From NCBI GenBank assembly GCA_035236585.1, contig CP141136.1:54019136-54083135 (forward strand): DNA of 64,000 nt, read 5' to 3'. The position numbers and the translations under genes were made by a program. Numbering within the stretch: the first letter of the stretch is position 1; each line of letters opens with the position of its first letter. Below the pieces are notes generated by a model. The model was given only the letters and a program-made list of their open reading frames with translations, was not told the DNA's origin and searched no databases. Positions 53,553-64,000 of the stretch are shown here, one piece after another. The stretch comes from Warburgia ugandensis. Its lineage: Eukaryota > Streptophyta > Magnoliopsida > Canellales > Canellaceae.

Positions 53553-53965
53553 CTAGTCTCATTGCGGTTCCATCATATGCGTTTTAAAGATGGAGAGTGG
53601 GCCCACTTTTTTTTATTTTTTCATTGATCCAAAATTGTTCATGTGATTCATCCTATCTCAAGTAAGCTAGGTACCAAATCTTAAAGGATATCTTTAGGTC
53701 CTTCAATTTTGGACCTTCTAAAGTAAAACAATAGATGAAATTACACAAAGAAGCCCCACAACACATTATACGTCTATTTTTTGCTCAAATGTTCTAATAA
53801 ATGAAGAATCTTAGAGATATCCAAGCGATGCAAGATTTAGTACCTAAGTTGTCTGAGATACAATGAATTAGATGAACGATTTAGATCAATAAAAATTAAA
53901 AAAAGTGTGCCCACACCATCCACTCTTTTAGTATGCCTACGATGCAACCGCATCATATGATATAG
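53553..53965. mobile_element. Fold-back (MITE-like) element with long inverted arms
   Basis: The left arm (about 53561-53735) and the reverse complement of the right arm (about 53955-53780) run in parallel. attgcggttccatcatatgc pairs with gatgcggttgcatcgtaggc, gtgggcccactttttttta with gtgggcacactttttttaa, and ctaggtaccaaatctt with cttaggtactaaatctt. The arms are each about 170 bp with a short loop and imperfect identity. No transposase is present. Exact termini and target duplication were not settled, though the long arms suggest a MULE-derived fold-back. Confidence 0.65.
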
Positions 53966-54528
53966 GGGAATGATATTTGCACAAATAGTTTAGCTACATG
54001 CAAGAAATTTAAAGGTGAGAAGGTAAAGATACTTTAGCTATTTATAACAGTGAGAAATTCAACCCATATTGATTAAAAAAGAAAAAGAGGGTATTCAATG
54101 ACTAAAATACTCTAATACATGAGTTCATTTCAAACTATCGTACTAAAACAAAAACAACCAGAAAAGTAATATTCACATTAAAAGCTTCTAAATCAATGAA
54201 ACTACGAAGAAAACCTCAAAAATGTAAAAAATATTGTGAATTCAGATGTAATTGTCAGAGTTTATTTGTTTGCTCTGGCGCTTTTTCGTGACCCAAATGA
54301 AAGAGCTCATAAATTTCATCTGTATGTAAACAAACACGTTCCCAATTGTTGAAGATTTTTGTTTCAGGATGATGAACCTTAAAAACCGATCCCACATGCA
54401 CTTTCGCCTACTATTATTTTCCCAAGGTAAGTGACACAATTGGGTCATTCTTTCGTTCATTAGGCCTTTACTAATGTTATGGGCAAACTATATCTCTTAG
54501 GTTGGCTCAGATTTACGAAGATCTAAAT

Positions 54529-54711
54529 AAAAAGGGCAGCCTAGGTACACGAAGTTCCTGTATATATAGGGTCCAAGGAAGGGGCATATCACAAGGGTCA
54601 ATAGTACGTAGCCTTATTTTGCATTTTACAAGAGGCTATTTCCATGCCTAGAACCCACACCTCAGGGTCACACGACAACAACTTTATTGTTGCAGTAGGG
54701 CTCCCCTTCAA
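54529..54711 (-). mobile_element. Au-like SINE, full length, with target duplication
   Basis: On the minus strand it begins gagccctactgcaacaataa, has ggtgtgggttctaggc as a worn B box, and continues with aatagcctcttgtaaaat through the tcacaagggtcaata counterpart to a gggcagcc-type end (54534). It is flanked by ttacgaagatctaaat (54513-54528) and ttatgaagatctaaat (54712-54727), a 16-bp target duplication with one mismatch. Confidence 0.88.
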
Positions 54712-54795
54712 TTATGAAGATCTAAATCATTCATAATATTTTTATTTAACTTAGAGGTTTCATGTTCCAAAATTCCTCGGCATTAAATGATTCTA

Positions 54796-55545
54796 GCCAC
54801 TTTTCTTGTATGAAATTTTGGAGCATGACCTATGTAAATCAAGGATAACATTATAAATGATTTTGGATCTCCTTAAATCTGACTCATGTAGAGTTGTAGT
54901 AGTTCATACCATTTAGTAAGGGGCTAATGAATAAAATGTGGTGGGTTGATCATATCATAACCATTTTCTAAAGAGTTCTTCTAGCTTGGAGAAGAGTTGA
55001 CATAGAGTAAATTGATAATCATGCTGTATCGATATGAATGCAGCCCATGTGGGTTCCAATTTTGGCTGATAAGAACCGTTTATCTTGTTCAGCTTGACCT
55101 ATTTAGATCGTCTATCAAAATTCATGCTTGGGGGAGGCCTTTAGTTGTTAGCCACTTTTCTTTTATGAGAATTTTGGAGGATGACCTATGTAAATCAAAG
55201 ATAACATTATGAAGGAAATTGGATCTCCTTAATATGTCCACCTAGAGTTATAGTAGTTCCTACCATTTAGTAAGGGGCAATGAAAAAAATATAGTGGGTA
55301 GATGATATTATAACCATTTTCTAAAGAGTTCTTCCAATAGGTAGCAAAAAAATAAGAAGGTTAAACTAAGAGTAAAAGTTGGAGAAATTAACAACCAATA
55401 AATTGATAATCATGCTATATTGATAAGAATGCAATTTATGTGAGTCTCAATTTTGGCTAATTGAAACTGTTCATCTTGTTCAGCTTGACTTATTTCGGCG
55501 GTGTATCAAAATTCATGCTCAGTAGATGCTTCTAGTTGCTAACTT
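54796..55545. repeat. About 355-bp direct tandem duplication
   Basis: gccacttttctt-tatga begins at 54796 and 55151. Both copies contain gatgacctatgtaaatca or its gagc variant, ccatttagtaaggggc, ccattttctaaagagttctt and a gttcagcttgac motif in the same order. The second copy is slightly longer. Confidence 0.85.
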
Positions 55546-56051
55546 TTTCGGTTAAAAATTTCAATAGATATTATTTAAAACCAAAAAAATGCATGACTTC
55601 AATCATCCAACAGCCATGAAGTTTGGCGTCTAGCCAATTTAGAGGCAGGCAAAATGGGATGAACGGGTCAGATCATGAAAAAGGAGGCCCACCTCTAGGT
55701 TGAGCATTTTTCTTTCCCAAACAAAGTCCTCCTGAACATTGCGCATCCTAAACCGTTGGATTAGACTAGAAATTGCCTACGCCGATCAATCCATCACCTT
55801 GAGAGCCACGTGAACCGGTGGTCCATGCCGTTTTCCCAACAAGGAAGCTACAGCATGGCTTCCCAATTTTGGAAGGATATCAGGGGTTTCAATTCAGCCC
55901 GAGTCGCCCCAGTTGGCCTGAAAATCCCCTTTCTACGGGGAGTATGATTTCCCTGTAGCTGAATCTTTCTCTTGCAGATGAACGCTCTCTTTTGTGCTAT
56001 TTAACGCAACTCGTAGTCGATTCCTCCGCTGAACAGCTGCGCTATTTTCTG
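55546..56051 (+). promoter_or_regulatory. Probable promoter and 5'-UTR exon of the histone deacetylase gene
   Basis: Composition changes here from AT-rich repeats to more mixed sequence. A TATA-like word (gctatttaacgc, about 55997) precedes a pyrimidine-rich leader (gattcctccgctgaacagct). A good splice donor, ttctg|gtaggcc, lies at 56051/56052 and is followed by a T-rich intron start. The assignment as first non-coding exon of the gene at 59779 is inferred from position and composition; no transcript evidence is available. Confidence 0.4.
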
Positions 56052-56508
56052 GTAGGCCGCCTTCTTTTTTTTCCTGTTGTTTTCTCATTCTCTGTCTGCA
56101 TTGCGGTAATGACTTTGATGCTACTGTTTCTGGATTTTCATAGTCATGATTGAGTATTTCCTCTTTTGGAGACTCTGTGTGATCGGAAGAGGATTTGAAC
56201 TTGCTGTTTCTTGCTTTCGTAGACTATGAAAAGTTAGGGTTTTGACTCTGGGAAGTGTTATCTTTGCCACCTTCATCTTGTTTTGGGAAGGCTTGGTACA
56301 AAGTCATCTGAAAGTGAGACGGCGATCATGACAGAGAGCATATACTGTACAAATTTAGACGTGTTAATGGTCCTGACTGAAAGAAGACGGGGAAGTAGCC
56401 GGAGAAATAATTCTGATACTACACAATGATTGAAATGATGGTTTGTTTTTGTACATGTCTATATACTTAGCATTGTTAAATTTGAAATGAAAAACTGAAG
56501 CAAGTAAA

Positions 56509-56600
56509 GGCCTCTAGTGCTGTGGTGCAAGGAGGAGCCTCTCCCGTTGTTAATCAGGGGTTCAAGGCTGCTCATGGCTGTTTCTGTTCAGCATTAGAGA
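56509..56600 (+). mobile_element. Possible tRNA-derived SINE head (family shared with 13375)
   Basis: tagtgctgtggtgcaaggag and, at B-box distance, atcaggggttcaaggctg. It matches the copy at 13375-13445 in spacing and many positions. No clear tail or target duplication. Confidence 0.4.
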
Positions 56601-58273
56601 AAGATGTACTGGAAACAGAGAAAACTACATGATAAAGACAGCATACATCGGAAGGTGATCCACTCGCAATGGATGCATTCTGGGCTCTGGTCTACTCACT
56701 ATTTGAAAAATAAAAGAAGAAGCTAGTAACATACAAGAGGACTTCACTAAAGCTTACATATAATGAATTAATGCTAAATCTTTTTTTTAGGATGAAATAG
56801 GAAACTCAGAGAGAAGTTCCAGAAAAAGAAAAAACAAATAATTTAGAGAACTGATAGAATTGTAATATGTAAATAGTTCGTAGCATTTGAGCTATCTTTT
56901 TTTGACAAAGAAACTGAAAAAGTAGGTTAAAAATGAATGATCCTAGATATATGATTTTAATGCACACATTGTGCCAATATTAATTCTGTATATAGATCTA
57001 CTTGGATTTAGGTTGCAAAACATGTTTTTGTGTGAAAAGAGTTGAGAAGATTAAGCATTAACCTGAAGAATTTTCAAATGCTCGATATGAACACTGATGC
57101 AATCTTAGAGATGTCATATATTCTGATCATATGAAACCTACATTGGATGTTGTACTATTCTACAATAACATAATGATCTGTTCATTCTCCAGTATTATCT
57201 CATTATAATACTTTTATCATGGTCGGTTTGTTAACAATAAGATACCTAGACTTGCTCTTCCAGTGAGGAAAAATTCAACTGAGTTAGTCTGTTGTATATA
57301 GTTTAACAGCCTGATTTATATGTATTCAACTCATTTTCCATGCTGAATCAATGTGGTAAGATAACAATTTAAAACACCAAACCAGTCCGAGAAACAATGT
57401 AAGGTAAAACCCATCTCAAGAAGTGTGGAGTAAAGTCTCAATATAGTTTACCCCATGCATTTGTATGCTGAATTTATCTCAAGGAAGATGAGAGAAAATC
57501 AATCTTGCAAGTTTTGGTTAATGAAGTCAAGAAGTTCCAAGAAGCAATTTGGTTTAGTGAAGCAAATTCTAATGATAGGTGAATGGAGGCCATGCTGGCA
57601 GGATATTCTTGTCTCTGCAGAAAATTATCATTGGAAGGAATTGTTTTATATTTTTTAGGGTATAAGGTAAAAGGAAACTTTTGTCCAAATCTTGTCTCGC
57701 TGCAAACATTTCAGCAAAAAGCATGGATGGTCTTTGATGGGAAGTAATCTGGTTGTTGAAATTAATACTGGGATGCTTATCCTGGCTCTCTCAAATATGT
57801 ATAACTGGCCTCTTTATCTAATGGTTGTGAAAATGAATTTCACATATTACTTTCAAAGAAGAAGCCTCTATCTATCAACTTCCAGAATGTCACTGGCATG
57901 TGAGCAATAGTTTGATGGTAAAATGAAGGAAGTACGTTCTGAAGAGCATTGTTTGATCTTTTCTACAAGGCTTTGAAGGGCTGGACTAGAAAATATGTCT
58001 ATTAGATGATTCGTTGTTTTTGAGAAGCCAAATTTATCATCCTTGATCTGCTTTATTTAGATATATTATTACCATTTCTTGAGAAACTAGTGTTACTAAA
58101 CTAGTTGGGTCATACTTGAGCCTTCACTTTGACATAGATTGGTCAAGAAAATATGTCAAGGACTGTTCATAAGTGGGCAAAAATGCATTTAGCATATTTG
58201 ATGAGTTCAAGAGTGTGACTATGTGCAACCCCATTAGCAGTAGTGCTAAGCAAGAGCTTAAATGATACAACAT

Positions 58274-58910
58274 AGCTGGAGATCTTGGGTACTTTCCCTG
58301 GGCTGATGAGATATAAGCTCTGCAGTGATTCAAAGTGTATTAGTTCGTGCATACGTCTTGGAGTTATCATCTTTAACTGCCAAAACTCTCCAAAAGCATC
58401 TAGGAGTTATCATCTTTGATGCTCAGTGGGCTGGTTGCTTGGGAGAAATTATGTGGTATTTGCATGTCTGAATCCAAGGGTTAACTTTTGCTGTCCCCAC
58501 TTGTACTTTTAGCCACACACACAACACAGCTGGAGATCTTGGGTACTTTCCCTGGGCTGATGAGATATAAGCTCTGCAGTGATTCAAAGTGTATTAGTTC
58601 GTGCATATGTCTTGGAGTTATCATCTTTATACGTCTTGGAGTTATCATCTTTAAGTGCCACACACACACACACACACACACTTATCATCTTTAACTGCCA
58701 CACACACACACACACACACAGACGTCACACACACACACACACACACGCGTCTTGGAGTTATCATCTTTAACTGCCACACACACACACGTCTTGGAGTTAT
58801 CATCTTTAACTGCCAAAACTCTCCAAAAGCATCTAGGAGTTATCATCTTTCAGTGGGCTGGTTGCTTGGGAGAAATTATGTGGTGTTTGCATGTCTGAAT
58901 CCAAGGACAC
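58274..58910. repeat. Composite duplication and (CA)n minisatellite in the leader intron
   Basis: A segment starting agctggagatcttgggtact at 58274 is repeated at 58528. In the second copy the word cttggagttatcatcttta recurs about four times, separated by pure (CA)n or (GT-complement) runs (about 58661-58680, 58700-58719, 58726-58746, 58774-58787). The duplication ends with gggctggttgcttgggagaa in both copies. Open frames with His-Thr repeats here are artefacts. Confidence 0.85.
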
Positions 58911-58926
58911 ACACGCACGCACGCAC

Positions 58927-59072
58927 GCGACCTGGAGGTTACGGGTTGGAGGTATGAAAACAGCCTCTTGCAAAAATAAAAGGTAAGGCTGCGTATTACG
59001 GATCCTTTGTGGTCCACCCCTTCTTTGTACCCCGCATATGTGGGAGCTTTGTGCAATGGGCTGCCTTTTTTT
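58927..59072 (+). mobile_element. Au-like SINE, 5'-truncated
   Basis: Begins in the middle of the tRNA-like head (cgacctggaggttacgggtt), keeps the Au body (aacagcctcttgcaaaaata, aaggctgcgtattacgg, tgtggtccaccccttctttg) and ends gggagctttgtgcaatgggc followed by tgcc and a T-run. A (CACG)n-like run abuts its truncated start. Confidence 0.88.
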
Positions 59073-59778
59073 ATTTTATGTATCTACATAGAGATGTAAT
59101 TACCTATATAATTTTGTACATGTGTACACACATTGCACCATGCTTCAAAGTCTCTTGCATTAAATCCCTCATCGCATGCTACCAAATCTTCATGAATCAC
59201 TTTCCAGTGATCGCCTGATGTGAAAACTTCAGTTTCGTATTATCTTCCTCCAATGCATTAATCTCTCCTGTTATTTGTAGCAGACCCCTTCCACATTGGG
59301 ATGGCCTGTCAGATTGTTCCACGTAATTAATTTTTCTTTGAATGAGGTGACCCTGCTAAGTTGTTATTTATGTTTCTGGATGAGTAGGCAAGACTGAATG
59401 ACTTCTGCTGAACTGATGAATTGTGTTATTTCTTGTATCTGCTTTGTAAAGAATAGTGATGTTTTCCCATTTTTTATCTATTTTTCTGATTTGCCTCTAT
59501 CCTAGCCTACCGGTTCAGGTGAAGCTAATTCCTGGTTTTAATATTCAGTTCGTATTTATTACCTCATTCCTTCCTCTTTGGCCATTCTTTTGTTTTTCTG
59601 CTACGGATTCTCTCCTCACATGATGCTTATCTTTTTTTGTTTTTCTTCTTTCTGTCCAACTCTTTTCTGGCTTTGAAGGAGGCTTCCTAATTCTTTTTGT
59701 GCTAGATGTCTGTTGACAGGGTTATCTGGGGCATGGTTTTCTCATTTCTATATGTTTTTTAACTGCAAGAATTTGATT

Positions 59779-62700
59779 ATGGATTCTGAAACCATGCATA
59801 CAATTCGCCTAAAGGGTGGAGGGAATGCTGCTGCTGCTGCCACAAGTAATCTTAGTAGGCAAATAAATGGATTTCAATGCGAAAGTAGTGTTGCTTGCTT
59901 ATCTGAACAAAATGGTTGCCGTACATCCAGAGAAATTAGTTCAGTAGATGTGCCTAACAGTGATATTGCAGTCAGTCCCAATCAGACCTTCCAACCTGCT
60001 GTTGTATCTGAAAGTGCCATGTTGAGAACTGACATTTTGGCCAATGACAATGAGCAAAGGAGTGAGCCTTGTGATGTCACTCTGACATATGATCATCAGC
60101 GGCAGAAAAATGACAGAAGCGTAGAAGATATTTACGAGAAGCAAGAGAACTTTGATGATGATGAAGATGATGATGATAGTGATTGGGAACCCTCACAAAT
60201 GCATGTACTTAGCAAAAAGTGGTTTTGCACGAACTGTACTATGGCAAATGTTGAAGATGTTCTCCACTGTAATGTATGGCCACAGATTTGCCTCTTTTAC
60301 AAATTTATATTGGACTTTTGATGTATATGATGTGCATATGTGTATTTTCTGCACGTTATGGATTCTCTTTGAACTTCTGGTATATGAATTTTATCAATGT
60401 TTTCCTCTTCAAATAGTTGTTGCTGCTGCCTTTGTTGACAGTAAGTTCTTTTATGCACTTCAATTTCATTCAGGTCTGTGGAGAGTATAAGGAATCTGAA
60501 ATTGTTAAGCATGGTCATTTTGCATCACCTATTGCACAAGGAGTTAAAGCTCACCTTGACTCGCAAGAATTGGACACCTTTCAAGGTTATTATTGTAGCT
60601 TTTTATTCCATTCCATCTGCATATTTGTTCAAGGCTCTTGTATATCAGAAATGCATTGCCTTAATCTAATAGTATGAATTATGTAATTCCCTAAATTGAT
60701 TGAACTGTCATATAGAATGAGGAAATCAAACTAGTTTGACAGATGTCCCAAAAGCATGTTTCATGACCTGGCATCTGCTTCTTTCTCAGCTGGCCACTTG
60801 CAATACAAGAATGGAGGTGTTTGCTTTCCAGTCATCTGGAACTTGTTTCAGTTGTCATTCTTGGTGGTATTTCTAGGCAATCTTGACCTTCCAGAAAGTA
60901 TATCCTCCACTAGGCTAGTTACAGCGTTATGGTCACTGATGCAATTGAGATGAAGTTCTTTGTTGAATTTTCCTGAAGGTGGCGTCATTGTTCTCAGCAT
61001 GTGCTATGCACGGTGAATATCCATTTGTATTCATAAACATTTTGGTTGGGTATGGTATGCACAGCAGCAGTTAAATTAGGAAAATAGCCTCCTTTCTGGT
61101 ATATAATGAAAATGGACAATGACTATAATGGCAGCTTTGGGATTGTTAACCTTAGCAGTTACAGTTCACTGTATCTTGAAGCACCAAAGGTGTTTGTCTA
61201 TGAATAAATGAACCTATTTTACTCAGAATCCTAAAGAGGAGCAGCACATGACAGATGTATAAATTTCAGCTTCTTGCATGCTGGTGTTTTAAGTGAATGT
61301 GCTGCTTATTCATTTCTATATTTTGTCAAACGTTTTGAATTCTGCAGTTCCTATCCTTCGACCTTCTTTTGTTGGAAGGAACTCTGCTGATCTGTGAGTA
61401 TTCAAGGGTAGGGCCCATCTTCCATGATGACTGGGCCCAGCAGTTGGCATGTAAGAATTATGCACGAGAGTTTACCTTCAAGGCATTGAGGAGTTGTTTG
61501 ACTTCCTCCTTTTTTGCTTTGAAGACCTGTGTTGCCCCCATATCAGTTTAATGGGTTACCATCAAGAGGTCTGGATATAAGTGGGCAAGATTTCAGCAGA
61601 CCTATGAGTGAAGTAAACCAGCAAAATAATGGTGATATCAGATATGACGCTATTGCCTGTTGCAATTGTTGGCAAGCTAACTCTAAGCTTTTCCTGATTT
61701 TAAGGGAAATTCCTAAAGAAAGGAACTTGGTAAAAATCATTTGCCTAACCTCTTTTAAATAGCTTTTACTTTTAAACCAGACAGATCCATTCCTTAACTT
61801 TGGTGTTGTTACAAGGCGAAGCCTGGTACCTGCACTTTAAACCTAAAGCTTGCAATTGGGTCTAAAAAGGGCATTCCAGGGCAGACAAGATAGTATTTAA
61901 TAGGAATATACTGCAGAATCATCGACAGGAGAATTGTTTGGCTATGCCCCCATCACACCAGTGGCAATCACAAATGCTCCCAGTGGGACATGATTCTGTA
62001 CTTTGGAGGAATAGAGAGGGAGGGTTGTTTTTTTTAATCCAGCTCCTAGAATGGCGGTTTAAGGTTGTTCTTAGGTAGTGTATCTGGGGTTTATAGAATG
62101 ATTGGTTAATTGCAGTGTGGTGGAAAATTGTGGAGGGTTCTGCTGTATAATCCAATCCAGGTTGATTTGAGTGACACTGCAGAGTTTGAGAGAGTTTGGG
62201 CAGTAGAAAAGTTGGCTGTAGCAACTGGTCATGAACAATAACGAGTAATATCTTATCACCCTGCAAGAACCAAAGCTGAAGGTTTTGTAGATTGACAATG
62301 ACTTCAATGTTGGTTAGAGAGAAAAAGTGACATGGTTAGAAGATGTTTTGGACCCTAGTAAGAAATCTTCTTGGTAGGAATCTTTGTGTGTCATATCCAG
62401 TTGTCTATCAAAATATTGATGCTAGCTTGATTTTATTTTGATCTAATGTCAATTTGAATTTGTTTTGGGTGGTTACTTTTGTTGTAGTCTTTTCTATTTA
62501 AATAACCTAAAGCCACTGGGTACTTTCTCAATGGGAGGTAGACGCACTGAGTGAGTGATGTCATTATCCTGATGCATGGATGAATATAGATGTAGTCCTG
62601 TTTACATGAGCTTGTCATAAGTTGTTGAAAGCCATGACCATCTGGATTTTCTAAGGAATCATCTGATGAAACAAATATCATATATTTTTCATTATCTTGT

Positions 62701-63451
62701 TGGATTTTTTGCTTGGCCAAGGATTTGCTTAGCCCATTTTATTGGTGTTACAGTTGCTTCTCATTCTGATTTAGTTGCTAGGGAATTTGATTGTGAGAAA
62801 TTGGTTTCGTTGATAACATGCTAGGGTTCTAGAAACCTTCCACACTATAACTTTGGGTCAGCTTGAAGTGTCTCAATCAGCTGGAGATGTTAAAAGATGG
62901 AACTAATTTAATGGATGCTTGAAGATGTAGGAATATGTTCTGCCAGAATTGACTGAAGAGATATATAGAAAACAGAGAGAGAATCACTAGTTGGTCCAAT
63001 TGGAGAACATATTCTCAAGAAGCCAAATCAAGGGTTTCCTTACTGGCTTCTTCTCATCAAAGGGTTATCGAACTTTTGTTGTGCAGGAAAAGAATAAGAG
63101 ACTTTTCCCAGGATTAAGATAATCTGAGACATACATCTTGATCCTTGAAAGTTCTGGACCAGTTAGAAATATAAAAAAGTAAAGATCAGAGGTGATGATT
63201 TTCTTGCTATAGCTTACTCATTTTTTTAAAGCTTTTTGGAGTATGTTTTAGTATTGGGGCTTAGGGAATTCAATTCCCCGTGAGCATGATTTTATTCTCT
63301 CCATATCATGTTCTTGTTTTCCCATGAGACATGTAGTTCGGAAAATTGTTATTTGTCCTCTTATTGTTTTGTATTCCTGTGGACACTTGAAACAGCCCAG
63401 CGGAATTGTACAGTAGTTGGTTTTGATGAAAGAATGCTGCTTCATTCAGAG
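59779..63451 (+). CDS. HDA15: Histone deacetylase, HDA15-type, first three coding exons (partial)
   Basis: Three exons join in frame: 59779-60273, 60474-60585 and 63396-63451, together 663 nt or 221 codons. Introns follow GT-AG (phase 0 at 60274-60473, phase 1 at 60586-63395). The start is the first in-frame ATG after a candidate acceptor (MDSETMHTIR). Residues 131-143 are an Asp/Glu run ending SDWEP. A RanBP2-type zinc finger follows, W148 then C150-X2-C153-X10-C164-X2-C167, with its last cysteine contributed by exon 2 (VCGEYKESEIVKHGHFASP). Exon 3 ends VGFDERMLLHSE, the entry of the class II (RPD3/HDA1) deacetylase domain. This zinc finger, acidic stretch and domain order is that of plant HDA15, a nuclear zinc-dependent enzyme that removes acetyl groups from histones and represses transcription. 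The catalytic core lies beyond the right edge. Confidence 0.85.
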
Positions 63452-64000
63452 GTAAACATCTTTACTTTGTTTCCCTACCAGCTGAAGAATGCATTTTATT
63501 TTGCTTTATGCTCAATGTTATTTTGTTTTATGCCTTTTCGTGTCTATTTCAATTCCACAAGAAGTGACCCTGTTTTGTACATGGAAATAATTACAACCTT
63601 TGCCATGGTTTCTTGGGCAATACTTAATTTTGATACAAATGGAAACAAAATTTTCACATGTACCATGTTATTATCAACTGAGATAATGTGGATATGTTGC
63701 AGTGAATAACTAATTGACATTATTAGCAGCAGTGTTTACAACTGGTGTATGGTTATGTATGTAACTTTGTTGTATCACATACAGTGTGGATGTTTAGTCC
63801 ATTATCATTTCTATTTGAGGTTGTAGTAATTGCAAATTAAATTTCGGCACTCCTTTTTTATCCTAGTAATTTGTAGTAAATCCCCAGAAGAGATAGTTTC
63901 TAGCTAAAGCTTGTGATACTTCAGATGGTCTTTTCCAGCTGATGGAACATAAAGCCCTTTTCCAAAGTAACTCTTTTTATCTGGGTCTCTTTAATTAGTA
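63452..64000 (+). other. Intron of the histone deacetylase gene, running off the window
   Basis: Opens with the donor gtaaac at 63452. No segment encoding the next conserved stretch of the deacetylase domain (the HPERP-type motif) was found up to 64000, so the next exon lies outside. Confidence 0.6.

Larger units (their letters stand above)
56052..59768 (+). other. Probable leader intron of the histone deacetylase gene
   Basis: About 3.7 kb without coding similarity, bounded by the donor at 56052 and a candidate acceptor (ttttttaactgcaag, 59768) just before the start codon; another acceptor (gtctgttgacag, about 59719) is possible. It contains a tRNA-SINE-like copy, a composite CA-rich minisatellite and an Au SINE fragment. 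Confidence 0.45.

Noticed and set aside
58488-58957. Overlapping frames with His-Thr repeats
   Set aside because: Produced by (CA)n runs in a probable intron.
61369-61762. Possible extra exons of the deacetylase gene
   Set aside because: Exons 2 and 3 already join in phase with a product of expected length, and these frames show no similarity to the family.

Overview
The window is nuclear plant DNA: AT-rich, gene-poor and packed with nested retroelements. Long intron-bearing genes, long-LTR Ty3/gypsy chromoviruses of the Del/Tekay type, Au-like SINEs, RTE-type LINEs and an endogenous caulimovirus-like pararetrovirus all point to a flowering plant, probably a woody lineage with a large genome. 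The species cannot be fixed from the sequence. All divergence and age statements below were judged by eye, not computed.

Only two host genes can be supported, one at each side. On the left (6785-7013, +) is the last coding exon of a mitochondrial substrate carrier family gene. Its other exons would lie left of the window, so about 6.7 kb of viral and transposon debris (1-6784) probably sits in one of its introns. On the right (about 55.99-64.0 kb, +) is the 5' half of a histone deacetylase gene of the HDA15 type: a probable 5'-UTR exon, a leader intron of about 3.7 kb, then three coding exons with an acidic stretch, a RanBP2-type zinc finger and the start of the deacetylase domain. The gene continues past the right edge.

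Layout: 1-1458 RTE LINE fragment (-); 1459-6257 endogenous pararetrovirus remnant (-), split by a 2-kb terminal-inverted-repeat transposon (2932-4972) that itself holds a LINE (3817-4787, +); 6785-7013 carrier exon; 9540-11120 MULE transposase pseudogene (-); 14272-14451 Au SINE (-). From 14921 to 41047 lies one Au SINE torn open by a 26-kb LTR retrotransposon (15059-41003, -). That retrotransposon carries a complete but dead Del-type element (16039-27280, +) in its left LTR and another LTR-like insertion (37178-40704) in its right LTR. After this come a LINE with a 14-bp target duplication (42878-44126, +), a further LINE (about 46715-51640, -) split by a clean solo LTR (48459-51245), a fold-back element (53553-53965), another Au SINE (54529-54711) and the deacetylase gene.

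No mobile element here looks able to move by itself. Every coding frame carries stops, frameshifts or lost catalytic residues, and many of the stops fit deamination of methylated cytosine. I found no convincing new biological system. The most informative content is the set of insertion junctions, which gives a relative order of events, together with a duplicated zinc-finger segment in the pararetrovirus and a lopsided microsatellite in the two LTRs of one element.
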